Positions 17,703-25,442 are shown, counted from the stretch's first letter. The stretch: 34,651 bases of DNA from Bacillus sp. AFS041924 (GCF_002577195.1 NZ_NULG01000123.1:1-34651); one strand, 5' to 3'. A program made the numbers and translations. The notes: a model not told the origin generated them from the sequence alone.

Positions 17703-17841
17703 TTTGTTCATAAAGTAGAGTTTTTGGTGCATAAACCGCTGACTTTGGTGCATAAACAAGAGTTTTCTGTGCGTAAACTGCTGATTTTCGTTCATAAACA
17801 AAAGTTTTTCGTACGTAAACCAGAGTTTTCTGTGCATAATC
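17703..17841. repeat. Tandem array of 21-nt repeats (6 full units plus part)
   Basis: Units begin at 17703, 17724, 17745, 17766, 17787, 17808 and 17829 (partial). Every unit has a CATAAA or CGTAAA core at its seventh base, preceded by TTGGTG, TTCGTT or TCTGTG. Tails alternate between an AGAGTTT type and a CTGACT/CTGATT type in the middle units. The period is 21 nt without exception. A shorter array of the same motif in the opposite orientation lies at 2080-2160. There are no spacers, so this is not CRISPR. Confidence 0.85.
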
Positions 17842-17894
17842 GATTGAACTCAATTAATTGAACCCGCATATGAGATTTCAAATAAAAAAAACAC

Positions 17895-17925
17895 AAAACC
17901 CACAAGGACCTTGTGGGTTTTCTTC
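17895..17925. terminator. Bidirectional terminator
   Basis: A 13-base stem AAAACCCACAAGG/CCTTGTGGGTTTT with a single-base centre lies between the repeat array and the convergent minus-strand gene. Confidence 0.85.
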
Positions 17926-17931
17926 ATAGTT

Positions 17932-18345
17932 TTATCCTATTTTCAAATATCCAACTGAAGGAACAAATGAATAGCCTTGATTTATAACCATATCAGTTAG
18001 TTCCGTTGTATCAGTATCTCTGACTTGGTGAAATAATTTATATTTTATTGTTTTTACTTTCTTTCCTCTTAATACATTGTTTAAATAAACTAACTCAATT
18101 TCTAAAAATGGGATTCTGTACTTTAAATTATTCGTTATTCTATTTGTAATTAGTTCATGGAACTCAATATCAGCAGTATTAACTGAATTATTTTTCATAC
18201 CTTCTGCTAACTTATTTTGTTTTTCAGTAAACTCACTAATAATATATTCGATTTCCACTTTTGATAGGGAACGAGTTTCTTTTAATGGCAATGTAACTTG
18301 ATTTGTTTTTTCTTTACTAAATATTCGTTTAAAAAGTTTAATCAT
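17932..18345 (-). CDS. Hypothetical protein
   Basis: A 137-residue protein not recognised. It begins MIKLFKRIFSKEK (a basic amphipathic start), continues with a charged helix-rich stretch (KVEIEYIISEFTEKQNKLAEGMKN) and ends in beta-like sequence GYSFVPSVGYLKIG. No signal peptide, membrane segment or metal-binding motif. GAGGACGGGACT precedes the ATG, with GAGG as the ribosome site. Its terminator is the hairpin at 17895-17925. Confidence 0.6.
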   Translation of the reverse strand: MIKLFKRIFSKEKTNQVTLPLKETRSLSKVEIEYIISEFTEKQNKLAEGMKNNSVNTADIEFHELITNRITNNLKYRIPFLEIELVYLNNVLRGKKVKTIKYKLFHQVRDTDTTELTDMVINQGYSFVPSVGYLKIG

Positions 18346-18540
18346 AGTCCCGTCCTCTTCAACTTTATTCTTATTTATATTTTGGCACTGTTAAACAAAA
18401 TTGTAAAAATAATTTTCAAGGCACTAATACTATTCGATTATTAAACCAAAATTCCTTTGTAGAATTGCTTCTCTTTTAAAATTTTTAGTGCATTATTTAG
18501 GAAATTCTAGAGGTAAGACTTTCCTCTTGTAAATAGTAAT
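18346..18540. other. Intergenic, no gene seen
   Basis: AT-rich stretch upstream of the hypothetical gene. It probably holds that gene's promoter, but no clear -35/-10 pair or other structure stands out. Confidence 0.4.
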
Positions 18541-18568
18541 AAAAAACACCTAAAAGTAGGTGTTTTTT
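18541..18568. terminator. Perfect hairpin terminator after the excalibur remnant
   Basis: The 12-base stem AAAAAACACCTA/TAGGTGTTTTTT with loop AAAG overlaps the stop codon of the excalibur remnant on the minus strand. Confidence 0.8.
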
Positions 18569-18660
18569 TACCTTTCACATGCATAATTATCATGATCATG
18601 ATCACGATCCATTTGGATAAACTTTTCTTAAATCAGTACAATTCTTAAAATACTGTTTAT
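18568..18660 (-). pseudogene. Remnant of an excalibur (Ca-binding-like) domain
   Basis: On the minus strand one frame reads DKQYFKNCTDLRKVYPNGS followed by a stop. An overlapping second frame reads MDRDHDHDNYACER followed by TAA. Together these are the two conserved ends of an excalibur domain (FKNCTDLRKVYPNG ... DRDHDGYACE), missing the middle and out of frame. No N-terminal part remains upstream; a stop lies close by in frame. It is thus a decayed C-terminal fragment lying between the glycosylase gene and a terminator. Confidence 0.65.
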
Positions 18661-18699
18661 CGAATGATAAAGAGATTTTTCAATTTCAAGAGACTTTAC

Positions 18700-19632
18700 T
18701 TACGAATATAAAGATCTCCATAAATAAAAGGTTACGTAAGCTTCCCAGCCTTTCCATTTTGTAGCTAATTTCTTAATTTCATCAATTGAAGGTTTTTTAT
18801 CTAATGCTAGTTGATTTTTTATAGCATTATGTATGCCTACATCAGCAATCGGAAAAGCAGTTTTCTCCTTTAAACATTTCATCAGCACATAATCTGCAGT
18901 CCAGTTCCCAACCCCTCGAATTTCTACTAGTTTATTTAGTTTTTCCTCATATGAATCTAATCGGTCCAATTTCTCTTTTGAAATGGATCCTTCAGCCATA
19001 AGTTTTGCGATGCCAATGATGTATTCCGCTTTTCGTGTAGTGAATTTAAGACTTGTTAAATCTGAAACTTTTAGTTCGGCAATTACATTTGGAGTTGGAA
19101 ATAGCCAAAAAGTTTCATCCTTCCATTTCAAGCGCTCTCCATACTTTTCTACAAGGCTTCTTTTTAAAGAAAATGCAAATGTAAGATTGATTTGTTGGCC
19201 CATAATCGCCCATGTAAATGCTTCAAACAAATCCGGAATTCCTATTACACGAAGTCCGAAATGCTGATTTATTAGTTGCTGTAGCAATTGATCATTTTTA
19301 CTTAATTGATAGAAATCAGTTAGATCACGATCTAGATCAAATAAATCCCAAACAAATGCAGCTGCAGCTACTTTTGCTTCGTCACTTTGAATTTGGTCAG
19401 TAAACTCGATCAATACTTGATTAGGATCACCGCTTATTTTTAGTAAAATTAATTCATTTTCTATTTTAATAACCTTATAAAAATACTCCCCTCTAACTTG
19501 ATGGAGTACTTCATTTTTCGATCTTGCTAAAAATACTAAGCATTCTTTAAAGCTAAAGTCTTTTGGTGTTAAAATGGATATCGAATTCTTACTTTCATTT
19601 ATTACTAGCGAATCTTTGAATTCTTTATTCAT
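18700..19632 (-). CDS. DNA-3-methyladenine glycosylase II (AlkA/YfjP-type, HhH-GPD)
   Basis: About 310 residues. Base-excision repair enzyme removing alkylated purines. The HhH-GPD motif is RGVGNWTADYVLMKCL...FPIADVGIHNAI, with the catalytic Asp in IADVG. IMGQQINLTFAFSLKRSLVEKYGE is the preceding conserved helix. The N-terminal AlkA-N-like region is present, giving full family length. Start: ATG 19632 with GGGAGAGGTG upstream; a GTG at 19641 overlaps the ribosome site and is less likely. Stop lies near the excalibur remnant. Confidence 0.88.
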   Translation of the reverse strand: MNKEFKDSLVINESKNSISILTPKDFSFKECLVFLARSKNEVLHQVRGEYFYKVIKIENELILLKISGDPNQVLIEFTDQIQSDEAKVAAAAFVWDLFDLDRDLTDFYQLSKNDQLLQQLINQHFGLRVIGIPDLFEAFTWAIMGQQINLTFAFSLKRSLVEKYGERLKWKDETFWLFPTPNVIAELKVSDLTSLKFTTRKAEYIIGIAKLMAEGSISKEKLDRLDSYEEKLNKLVEIRGVGNWTADYVLMKCLKEKTAFPIADVGIHNAIKNQLALDKKPSIDEIKKLATKWKGWEAYVTFYLWRSLYS

Positions 19633-19677
19633 ATTAATCACCTCTCCCTCTTAGTTTAGTATCTAAAAATACATAGT

Positions 19678-20652
19678 TCATAAATTAACAGTTTCTTTAT
19701 CTTGATTAGCGACCTTTTCCTTCTGTGATAGATAGCTATGTAAGATCATGCCAACCATTATTATAACCATACCAGTCCAAGAAATGATTGATGGAAGTGC
19801 TGAAGATAAGAAGAAAATCTCACCAATTACTGTGAATAATACTTCCATTGATTGTGTTGCTTCTACCGCTCCTAATTTTTGCATATTTCCTCTTACTAAA
19901 TCAGTGGCATGAAAAAATAATACCGTTGCAATCACACCTGATGCGATCGCTACAATTAATGATTGTGAAATTTGGCTTTGATTTGGAAGCCCTACAGTAT
20001 ATAAACCATAGATTGATAGAATGATCCAAAATGGTAAACTTGCCAAAGTCATTCCTAAAACACGTTGATATACATCCAGTTTTCCATCACATATTTCCAT
20101 CATTTTTCGATTACCAAGAGGATATGCAAAAGAAGCAATGATAACTGGTAAAATGCCTATTAAAACTGTTGAAATAGCTATTTTTGTAGCTAATTCAACC
20201 TGCATTAACAAAATACCAAAAATGATTAATAGCGACATCCCTAATCCTTTAAATGGGATTTTCCCTCGTACCTTCCGCGTTCCATTTGAAGTATGAACTG
20301 TAATGAAGAAAAATGGCGCTAATAGTGATCCAGATAAAATGGTTATTTGCCAAGAACTAGCTATAAGCCATCCTGGAGAATAGACGGCTGCGATACATAT
20401 TGGTGCATAAAACAATCCAAATCCAATTGTTGACCAAATAATCCAGCTTTTAATTTTCCCCTTCATTTCTTTCAACAAATCATCGAAATTTCTTCTAGAG
20501 AGTACGATTAACAATAAAAAAGGTACCATAAAAAAGTACCTAAGCGATGCGCTCCAAATCCAACTACCACCTGATATTTCCATTGAGCGATTTAAAATAA
20601 ATGTGATTGAAAAGAAAAATGCTGCTAATATTCCTAATAATATCGGGCGCAT
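19678..20652 (-). CDS. DMT-type multidrug efflux transporter (EmrE-family, ten TM)
   Basis: A 324-residue integral membrane protein with about ten hydrophobic segments in two halves, as in the drug/metabolite transporter superfamily. The start ILLGILAAFFFSITFILNRSMEISGGSWIWSASLRYFFM resembles the Bacillus multidrug-resistance efflux group (PF13536). The second half has GAVEATQSMEVLFTVIGEIFFL, the typical DMT repeat. GAGGTGG precedes the ATG. Substrate unknown. It lies upstream of alkA on the same strand with a short gap, possibly co-transcribed. Confidence 0.8.
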   Translation of the reverse strand: MRPILLGILAAFFFSITFILNRSMEISGGSWIWSASLRYFFMVPFLLLIVLSRRNFDDLLKEMKGKIKSWIIWSTIGFGLFYAPICIAAVYSPGWLIASSWQITILSGSLLAPFFFITVHTSNGTRKVRGKIPFKGLGMSLLIIFGILLMQVELATKIAISTVLIGILPVIIASFAYPLGNRKMMEICDGKLDVYQRVLGMTLASLPFWIILSIYGLYTVGLPNQSQISQSLIVAIASGVIATVLFFHATDLVRGNMQKLGAVEATQSMEVLFTVIGEIFFLSSALPSIISWTGMVIIMVGMILHSYLSQKEKVANQDKETVNL

Positions 20653-20783
20653 AGAACCACCTCTTAAACTATTTCATTTATCATTTACGATAGAATGATT
20701 TCGGTTAGAACTTTATTTAATTTTGGGACAAAATACAACTTCTATCTTTAATACCAACCATTTATTACATTACTTTTCAGTTT

Positions 20784-21710
20784 TTAAATGGAGGCTTCTT
20801 CTACTAAATGAACTCCGCCAACCCACCAATCAATTCCGATTAAATTAATTCGATTTGCTTTGCCAGATAGTACTTCTATTCCCCATCTTGTTAATTCAAG
20901 CTTTGCTTTTGGGTTATGTTGTTTAAAACTTGGCAATTCACTATTACTGCTTATTAAAGGATAATCACCTTTCATTAATTCATTTAAAATTGCTGCAAAA
21001 TATAAATCACTTAATCCATCATTCGTTCTTTGTCTGACGAGTTTATTAAATAGTTCTGCAAAGGTGTTAATCCCTTCATTGATCATTGATAATGCTAAAA
21101 ATTCTACTTCATTTAATCCATTCTGTGAAGATGGAAAATAAGTTTTGTGACTTAATAAAGCTTGCTTTAAAAATGGGAGTGAATGACATTCCTGAATAAA
21201 CTCATCAAGTTCTTCCAAACTTTCTGATTGATAAGCTTTCCATCCTGCACATGCCTCTTCAATTTGTTCTTTTGTCATTTCCTGTTTAGTTGGAAGTAAT
21301 TCAATTAATTGTTCAGATGATAATTGACCTAGTCCATGAAATGGTTCAATTCCTTCATATTCATTCATACTAACCATCGAAATTTTTTGAAATCCAAGTG
21401 TCGATAATTCTGTTAATAAATATAGAATCGTCACCTGATCGTATCGATCATGTTCGAACCATAAAACAACTTCCTCAGTCCGAGATAGTTCTTTTAATAA
21501 TTGATATTGTTTTTGGCAATTTTCAATAAAAAAACTTGAAGGAATTTGCAGCTTTTGTTCAAAAAATTCTGCTCTTCTTCTATATGTTTCTTCTAAAGTC
21601 CACTCTTGGCTAAGTGGCCCAAAATCATACATTTCTCTCCATACAATCATTTTACCACTTAAAGATTTTAATTTTCCGCCAACCACGTCACCATTCACAA
21701 TGTGATTCAT
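20784..21710 (-). CDS. DUF1835 domain-containing protein
   Basis: A 308-residue soluble protein. HIVNGDVVGGKLKS and WREMYDFGPL at the N terminus and LWFEHDRYDQVTILYLLTEL (about 100-125) are the hallmarks of DUF1835. The C-terminal part (EVEFLALSMINEGINTFAELFNKLV...LTRWGIEVLSG) resembles the associated winged-helix-like domain. Molecular role is not known. No good ribosome site is visible before the ATG; the upstream sequence is AGTAGATGA. Confidence 0.8.
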   Translation of the reverse strand: MNHIVNGDVVGGKLKSLSGKMIVWREMYDFGPLSQEWTLEETYRRRAEFFEQKLQIPSSFFIENCQKQYQLLKELSRTEEVVLWFEHDRYDQVTILYLLTELSTLGFQKISMVSMNEYEGIEPFHGLGQLSSEQLIELLPTKQEMTKEQIEEACAGWKAYQSESLEELDEFIQECHSLPFLKQALLSHKTYFPSSQNGLNEVEFLALSMINEGINTFAELFNKLVRQRTNDGLSDLYFAAILNELMKGDYPLISSNSELPSFKQHNPKAKLELTRWGIEVLSGKANRINLIGIDWWVGGVHLVEEASI

Positions 21711-21874
21711 CTATTCATCTACTCTCCCATAAAGTTAAATTAATTAGAAAATACATTACTCCAAAATATTGTTGTAATGTACTTTAACAAAATCAAAAAG
21801 ATTATTTAATTAAATTCTTAATTCTTCTTATTTATAGTCGATTCCTTTTATATTGACAATTATTTTTAAGTTAC

Positions 21875-21901
21875 AATAAAAAACCACCTAGATATAGGTG
21901 G
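21875..21901 (-). terminator. Terminator of the YuzL-like gene
   Basis: The stem CCACCTA/TAGGTGG with a four-base loop is followed by six T on the minus strand. Confidence 0.85.
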
Positions 21902-21930
21902 CGAAACATTTAAAGTTCAACATTATAAAA

Positions 21931-22059
21931 TTAATCTCTTTTTTGTTTTTTTCTAGTAGAAGACATATGGGTACCTGTTTCGGATGTAGTAGTCCCTTGA
22001 CCTTGTACATTTGGTGACCCTAAGCCAGCTCTAGACGGATCTTTTTTAGTTTTTCCCAT
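21931..22059 (-). CDS. YuzL-like small protein
   Basis: A 42-residue basic protein, MGKTKKDPSRAGLGSPNVQG at the start and SSTRKKQKRD at the end, with GQGTTTSETG between. The DPSRAGLG...VQGQGTT pattern is that of the YuzL-like family of Bacillus. GGAGGTGAGTGAA sits just upstream of the ATG, and a terminator follows. Probably spore-associated, but no function is proven. It is divergent from ykuS-like, 103 bases between starts. Confidence 0.8.
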   Translation of the reverse strand: MGKTKKDPSRAGLGSPNVQGQGTTTSETGTHMSSTRKKQKRD

Positions 22060-22162
22060 TTCACTCACCTCCATCTTTACTTTTTCTAAACGTTAACTTC
22101 TTTATTCAAAGAATATTTTTCCTGTAAATTGCAAATCTTATATTTCTGAGGAGGTGTTTTTT

Positions 22163-22405
22163 ATGGCTAGAATCGGAGTAGAACAATCTTTAACAAATGT
22201 CCAAGAAGCATTACGTTCAGCAGGGCACGATGTTGTTGAATTAAAACAGGAATCAGATGCAAATGGTTGTGATTGCTGTGTAGTAACAGGACTTGATTCA
22301 AACGTTATGGGAATGCAAGATACTGCTACACAAGGAGCAGTAATTGAGGCAAGCGGCTTAACAGCTGAACAAGTTTGTCAACAAGTTGAAAGTAGATTAC
22401 AATAA
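22163..22405 (+). CDS. YkuS family (UPF0180) protein
   Basis: 80 residues: [27 protein letters not shown], then [22 protein letters not shown] and a C-terminal helix [12 protein letters not shown], matching UPF0180/YkuS. Starting at ATG 22163 with GAGGAGGTG gives the family N terminus; an in-frame GTG at 22154 is part of the ribosome site. Function unknown. A short hairpin CTCGC/GCGAG at 22446-22461 may be its terminator. Confidence 0.9.
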   Translation: MARIGVEQSLTNVQEALRSAGHDVVELKQESDANGCDCCVVTGLDSNVMGMQDTATQGAVIEASGLTAEQVCQQVESRLQ

Positions 22406-22536
22406 CAAATTACCAGCCGAAGTATATGAAACATTCTAAAGAAAACTCGCCGATTAGCGAGCTTTATTGCGAAGATGGTGGCGTTACTGAGTCCTTTTCC
22501 TCGCAACAAATTTATACTTACTTAATGTGCAAAAAA

Positions 22537-22577
22537 GGGTAAGCAAAATTTATTGAAAATTTGCTTACCCTTTTTTC
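22537..22577. terminator. Strong bidirectional terminator
   Basis: An 11-base perfect stem GGGTAAGCAAA/TTTGCTTACCC, extended by AT pairs, has A/T runs on both flanks. It closes the chrA operon on the minus strand and insulates the right-hand catabolic block from ykuS. Confidence 0.9.
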
Positions 22578-22580
22578 GAA

Positions 22581-23105
22581 TTATAAATTTAATCCACCGT
22601 ACAACAAAGCTCCCATTACAATAAATGCTGGATGAAGTTTTACTTTTTCCATTAATATGTAGCTAATTACTCCTAAAAACAGAAATTGTCCAATTCCGAT
22701 TTGAGAATAAGAATCATGAAATGAATTATATGCCATGACACCAAGTAATACTGCGATAGTCGGTTTGACGTATAGTGTCATTCGCTTAACTTGTTTAGAA
22801 TGACGATATTTATACAAAATTCCCATTAAAGTCAACATGAGGATTAGAGAAGGTGCTACTGTAGCGAATACAGCCAAAAACGAACCTAATATTCCTCCCT
22901 CATGGAATCCGATATATCCTGCCATTTTCGTAGCAATCGGTCCTGGAAGAGAGTTCCCCATAGCGAGAACCTCATTAAATTCTTGATGTGATAGCCATCC
23001 TCTGCTAACAACTTCTTTTTGAATAAGAGGAATGGTTGCAGGGCCTCCACCATACCCTAAAATATTAGCAACAAAAAACGCCCAGAAAATGTTCCAATAT
23101 ACCAT
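22581..23105 (-). CDS. Chromate-transporter family protein, short type, second subunit
   Basis: A 174-residue membrane protein of the ChrA family (PF02417): FFVANILGYGGGPATIPLIQKEVV, LAMGNSLPGPIATKMAGYIGF, then four or five further hydrophobic segments. One ChrA half only; with the adjacent gene it makes a pair as in B. subtilis YwrA/YwrB-type short-chain transporters. Its ATG overlaps the stop codon of the upstream gene (TAATG), so stoichiometric synthesis is likely. Chromate export is the family name, but the position in a GntR-type catabolic regulon suggests an organic or oxyanion substrate instead (inference). Confidence 0.88.
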   Translation of the reverse strand: MVYWNIFWAFFVANILGYGGGPATIPLIQKEVVSRGWLSHQEFNEVLAMGNSLPGPIATKMAGYIGFHEGGILGSFLAVFATVAPSLILMLTLMGILYKYRHSKQVKRMTLYVKPTIAVLLGVMAYNSFHDSYSQIGIGQFLFLGVISYILMEKVKLHPAFIVMGALLYGGLNL

Positions 23106-23674
23106 TATGCAGACAGTCCTTTTGATTTTTTACTTTCTACTGTATTGCTCGGCTTAACTACTGCAAATAAAAGTAGGCCTCCAATAATAAATCCTGGATG
23201 TATATGAAAATATTGGATTAAAACAACGCCTACCAAAATATGCCCGATTGTAAATGGCCATTTTAACCCTTTAACGGAGCTTTGGACAAATTGCCAAGTT
23301 AGCACGCCAAGCATTACCCCAACTACTGGAACGATGGCCTTAGTCATCCCTTGTACCCATTTTAGATCTTTGAATGTAACTAATGTTGTCAATAAAATGA
23401 CCATTAATATAATCGTCGGTAAGGTCGTCGCAATAACTGCATTGATCATCCCCATCTTACCGCCAACTTTAAATCCGATGTAACCAGCCATTTTCGTATT
23501 GATTGGTCCTGGTAGCGTATTTCCAATAGCTAGTACATCACCGAATTCTTCATCACTCATCCATTTAAAACGTTCAACCACTTCTTTATGTACTAAAGGA
23601 ATGGTCGAAGGTCCACCTCCATATCCAAGCATGCTGCTTCTGAAAAAGGCGATAAAGATGTTTAATTGTTTCAT
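23105..23674 (-). CDS. Chromate-transporter family protein, short type, first subunit
   Basis: About 189 residues, ChrA domain: FFRSSMLGYGGGPSTIPLVHKEVV, LAIGNTLPGPINTKMAGYIGFKVGG, then hydrophobic helices (TTLPTIILMVILLTTLV, VPVVGVMLGVLTW, HILVGVVLIQYF). Start ATG 23674 has AAAGG at good spacing; an ATG at 23683 overlaps that ribosome site. It is third in a minus-strand operon: ferredoxin, Cys-rich protein, chrA1, chrA2. The pair closes the operon. Confidence 0.88.
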   Translation of the reverse strand: MKQLNIFIAFFRSSMLGYGGGPSTIPLVHKEVVERFKWMSDEEFGDVLAIGNTLPGPINTKMAGYIGFKVGGKMGMINAVIATTLPTIILMVILLTTLVTFKDLKWVQGMTKAIVPVVGVMLGVLTWQFVQSSVKGLKWPFTIGHILVGVVLIQYFHIHPGFIIGGLLLFAVVKPSNTVESKKSKGLSA

Positions 23675-23703
23675 AAAATCCATCCCTTTAGTTTATCTTT
23701 CGT

Positions 23704-23916
23704 TTAATTAGCAATAAGACAAGAGCACTTTTCACATTTGCCACATGGCATCTTCTTAAATGGCTTAGGTTGATTAACCATGCTAACTAAAAGTGAAGTC
23801 TCCGTATTACAAAAAGAACATGTTTCACCAGTTGGAGCTTTTTGAATTTGAGGCATTCCTACTAACTTTAAGGCTTCTTTCATATGTTTATCGCAAGCTA
23901 ACAACATATAATTCAC
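23704..23916 (-). CDS. Cys-rich mini-protein, putative metal-binding
   Basis: 61 to 70 residues, depending on start: GTG 23916 (AGGAG upstream) or ATG 23907. The N-terminal half is a short helix (LACDKHMKEALKLVGM), followed by CSFC and a C-terminal CGKCEKCSC, seven Cys in all with two separated Cys-x2-Cys pairs. This looks like a zinc ribbon or small Fe-S site. Not assigned to a named family. It lies 18 bases after the ferredoxin gene and 29 before chrA1 (ATG 23674), all on one strand, so it is probably co-regulated and may assist assembly of the ferredoxin or oxidase (inference). Confidence 0.65.
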   Translation of the reverse strand: MNYMLLACDKHMKEALKLVGMPQIQKAPTGETCSFCNTETSLLVSMVNQPKPFKKMPCGKCEKCSCLIAN

Positions 23917-23934
23917 TCCCGCTCCTAAAATTGT

Positions 23935-24279
23935 TTATGGTGTAGTAGTCACTTTCTTTTTCGGATGATCTAATTTTCGCTTTTTCACTTCTTCTGTTAC
24001 TTCTTCATTCCAGGAAATCGTTACATCTTCGTCATTGATGAAAGCTTGACAACCTAAACGATAACCTTTGCTTAACCATTCTTCACCAAGTTTTCGACGT
24101 TCTTGCACTTTTATATGATCAACAGTACCCTCTTCAATTTTACAAACGCAGGATCCACAAACTCCTCCACCGCATCGATTTGGTAATTCTCCATCAAAAC
24201 GAAGAGACATACGTAAAATATTGGAGTTTTCCGGTACTTCTAATACTTTTCCACTAGTAGCAAAATTCAGTTTCGGCAT
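23935..24279 (-). CDS. 2Fe-2S ferredoxin (plant/adrenodoxin-type fold)
   Basis: 114 residues. Cluster ligands are Cys36, Cys41, Cys44 (RCGGGVCGSCVC) and Cys77 (LGCQA), the CX4CX2C...C pattern of 2Fe-2S ferredoxins. The C-terminal tail is Lys-rich (EEVKKRKLDHPKKKV). GGGGAGGA precedes the ATG. First gene of the four-gene minus-strand operon. Its -10 box lies inside the operator at 24306-24322. It likely passes electrons to an oxygenase in this locus; the reductase is not in the window. Confidence 0.9.
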   Translation of the reverse strand: MPKLNFATSGKVLEVPENSNILRMSLRFDGELPNRCGGGVCGSCVCKIEEGTVDHIKVQERRKLGEEWLSKGYRLGCQAFINDEDVTISWNEEVTEEVKKRKLDHPKKKVTTTP

Positions 24280-24305
24280 AATTTAAATCCTCCCCTTCAC
24301 CTATT

Positions 24306-24342
24306 TGGTATACAATATACCATATTTATAATTTTCTGACAA
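24306..24342 (-). promoter_or_regulatory. Ferredoxin promoter with GntR-type operator on the -10
   Basis: On the minus strand TTGTCA (24342-24337), a 17-base spacer and TATATT (24319-24314) form a good promoter. The -10 lies within a perfect 7-3-7 inverted repeat, TGGTATA-CAA-TATACCA (24306-24322). A repressor bound here would block RNA polymerase directly. Confidence 0.75.
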
Positions 24343-24392
24343 TATGTAAATTATATATATTTAGCTATTTTTCTTAATTTATATTACTCTAT

Positions 24393-24434
24393 TTGTTTTT
24401 ATATTCCGGTCTGATATAATATTTTGTATACCAA
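24393..24434 (+). promoter_or_regulatory. nadX-like gene promoter with operator at the start site
   Basis: TTGTTT (24393-24398), a 16-base spacer and TATAAT (24415-24420) form the promoter. TTGTATACCAA (24424-24434) follows at the expected transcription start, so it has the same operator logic as the divergent ferredoxin promoter. Confidence 0.7.
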
Positions 24435-24472
24435 ATACATCTGAATTTTCAAAAAATAGAGAGGTGATGACT

Positions 24473-25273
24473 TTGCTTAACACTGGCCTAATAGGATATG
24501 GAGCGATTGGACAGGATATCGTCAAATATATAAACGAAGGTAAAGCTGGAGACGTCTTGCTAAAGGCAGTGCTTGTACGAAGAAAGGACCAGTACGAATC
24601 GCATATAAACGACTTATTTTACGACAACGAAGAAGCTTTTTTTGAGTTAGGATTGGATGTTATTATTGAAACTGCAGGTCATGAAGCTGTCTACAAGTAT
24701 GGAAAAACTTCTTTATCTTCTGGTAGTGATTTTGTCATTGCTTCTGTTGGAGCACTAGCGGATGATTCACTATTAGCTGAACTAGAAACGGCTGCAAAGC
24801 ATCATAACAGCAGGATTATCATTCCTTCTGCTGCAATTGCCGGGTTGGATCGTGTGGCTGCTTCAATGTTACAAAGTGTTGACGAAGTGAAACTTGTAAC
24901 TAGAAAACCACCAAGTGCTTGGCGAGGGACTATTGCAGAAGAAAAGATAGACTTGAACACTGTTAAAGAGCCGTTTTGCATTTACAGTGGTGTTGCAAGA
25001 GAATCCTCTAAGCTTTTTCCGGAGAGCACTAATGTTTCAGCTACATTAAGTCTTGCTGGAGTAGGCTTTGATAAAACAAAAGTTGAAGTATATGTTGATC
25101 CGACTATAACCCGTAATACACATCAAATTATCGTAAAAGGCTATTTTGGAGAAATGGATGTGAAGGTGCAAAACATTCCTTCAGCTACTAATCCAAAGTC
25201 TGGGTATATTGTAGCGATGAGTATTTGTAATGCTTTAAAAAGTAGAACTTCCTCTATAGTGATTGGAGTTTAA
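24473..25273 (+). CDS. L-aspartate dehydrogenase-like protein (NadX family)
   Basis: About 266 residues. The Rossmann motif is GLIGYGAIGQDI near the N terminus; IIIPSAAIAGLDRVAASM and RKPPSAWRGT are family signatures. FPESTNVSATLSLAGVGFDKTKVEVYVDP...NTHQIIVKG carries the conserved catalytic His. NadX oxidises L-aspartate to iminoaspartate with NAD(P). GAGGTGA supports a TTG start at 24473; GTG 24464 and ATG 24467 overlap the ribosome site. It lies in the catabolic locus, not the NAD operon, so the true substrate may be another 2-amino/hydroxy acid (inference). It is the only plus-strand enzyme gene of the block. Confidence 0.85.
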   Translation: MLNTGLIGYGAIGQDIVKYINEGKAGDVLLKAVLVRRKDQYESHINDLFYDNEEAFFELGLDVIIETAGHEAVYKYGKTSLSSGSDFVIASVGALADDSLLAELETAAKHHNSRIIIPSAAIAGLDRVAASMLQSVDEVKLVTRKPPSAWRGTIAEEKIDLNTVKEPFCIYSGVARESSKLFPESTNVSATLSLAGVGFDKTKVEVYVDPTITRNTHQIIVKGYFGEMDVKVQNIPSATNPKSGYIVAMSICNALKSRTSSIVIGV

Positions 25274-25329
25274 TATTTTCTCATTTACTGTATGTGTAAT
25301 GCATAACTAACTTTCTACGGTAAAAACTT

Positions 25330-25386
25330 AAAAGCCACTAATAAGATAGACTTCTAACAAGTCTAACTATTAATGGCTTTTATTTC
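25330..25386. terminator. Terminator between the nadX-like and gntR genes
   Basis: A long imperfect hairpin, AAAAGCCA...TGGCTTTT outside and AGACTT/AAGTCT inside, is followed by a T-rich run. It serves the nadX-like gene and may stop the converging gntR transcript. Confidence 0.8.
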
Positions 25387-25442
25387 TAACTTAGAAAAAA
25401 TCAATTCGAACATAACCCGATAGGATCTTAACCCGAGTAAAT

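Noticed and set aside
17703-17841. CRISPR array
   Set aside because: Units of 21 nt follow each other with no unique spacers, and there are no cas genes.
17524-17853. Minus-strand reading frame of 109 residues with VYAQKTLVYVRKT-type heptads
   Set aside because: It is the translation of the 21-nt DNA repeats plus the end of the amine oxidase gene in antisense; it has no ribosome site and the repeat period explains the pattern.
22581-23674. A chromate-resistance locus
   Set aside because: ChrA family naming alone does not show chromate as substrate; the operator and neighbours argue for a catabolic role.
12307-25273. NadX-like gene as part of the NAD salvage operon
   Set aside because: It is 9 kb away, has its own operator and belongs by regulation to the catabolic block.
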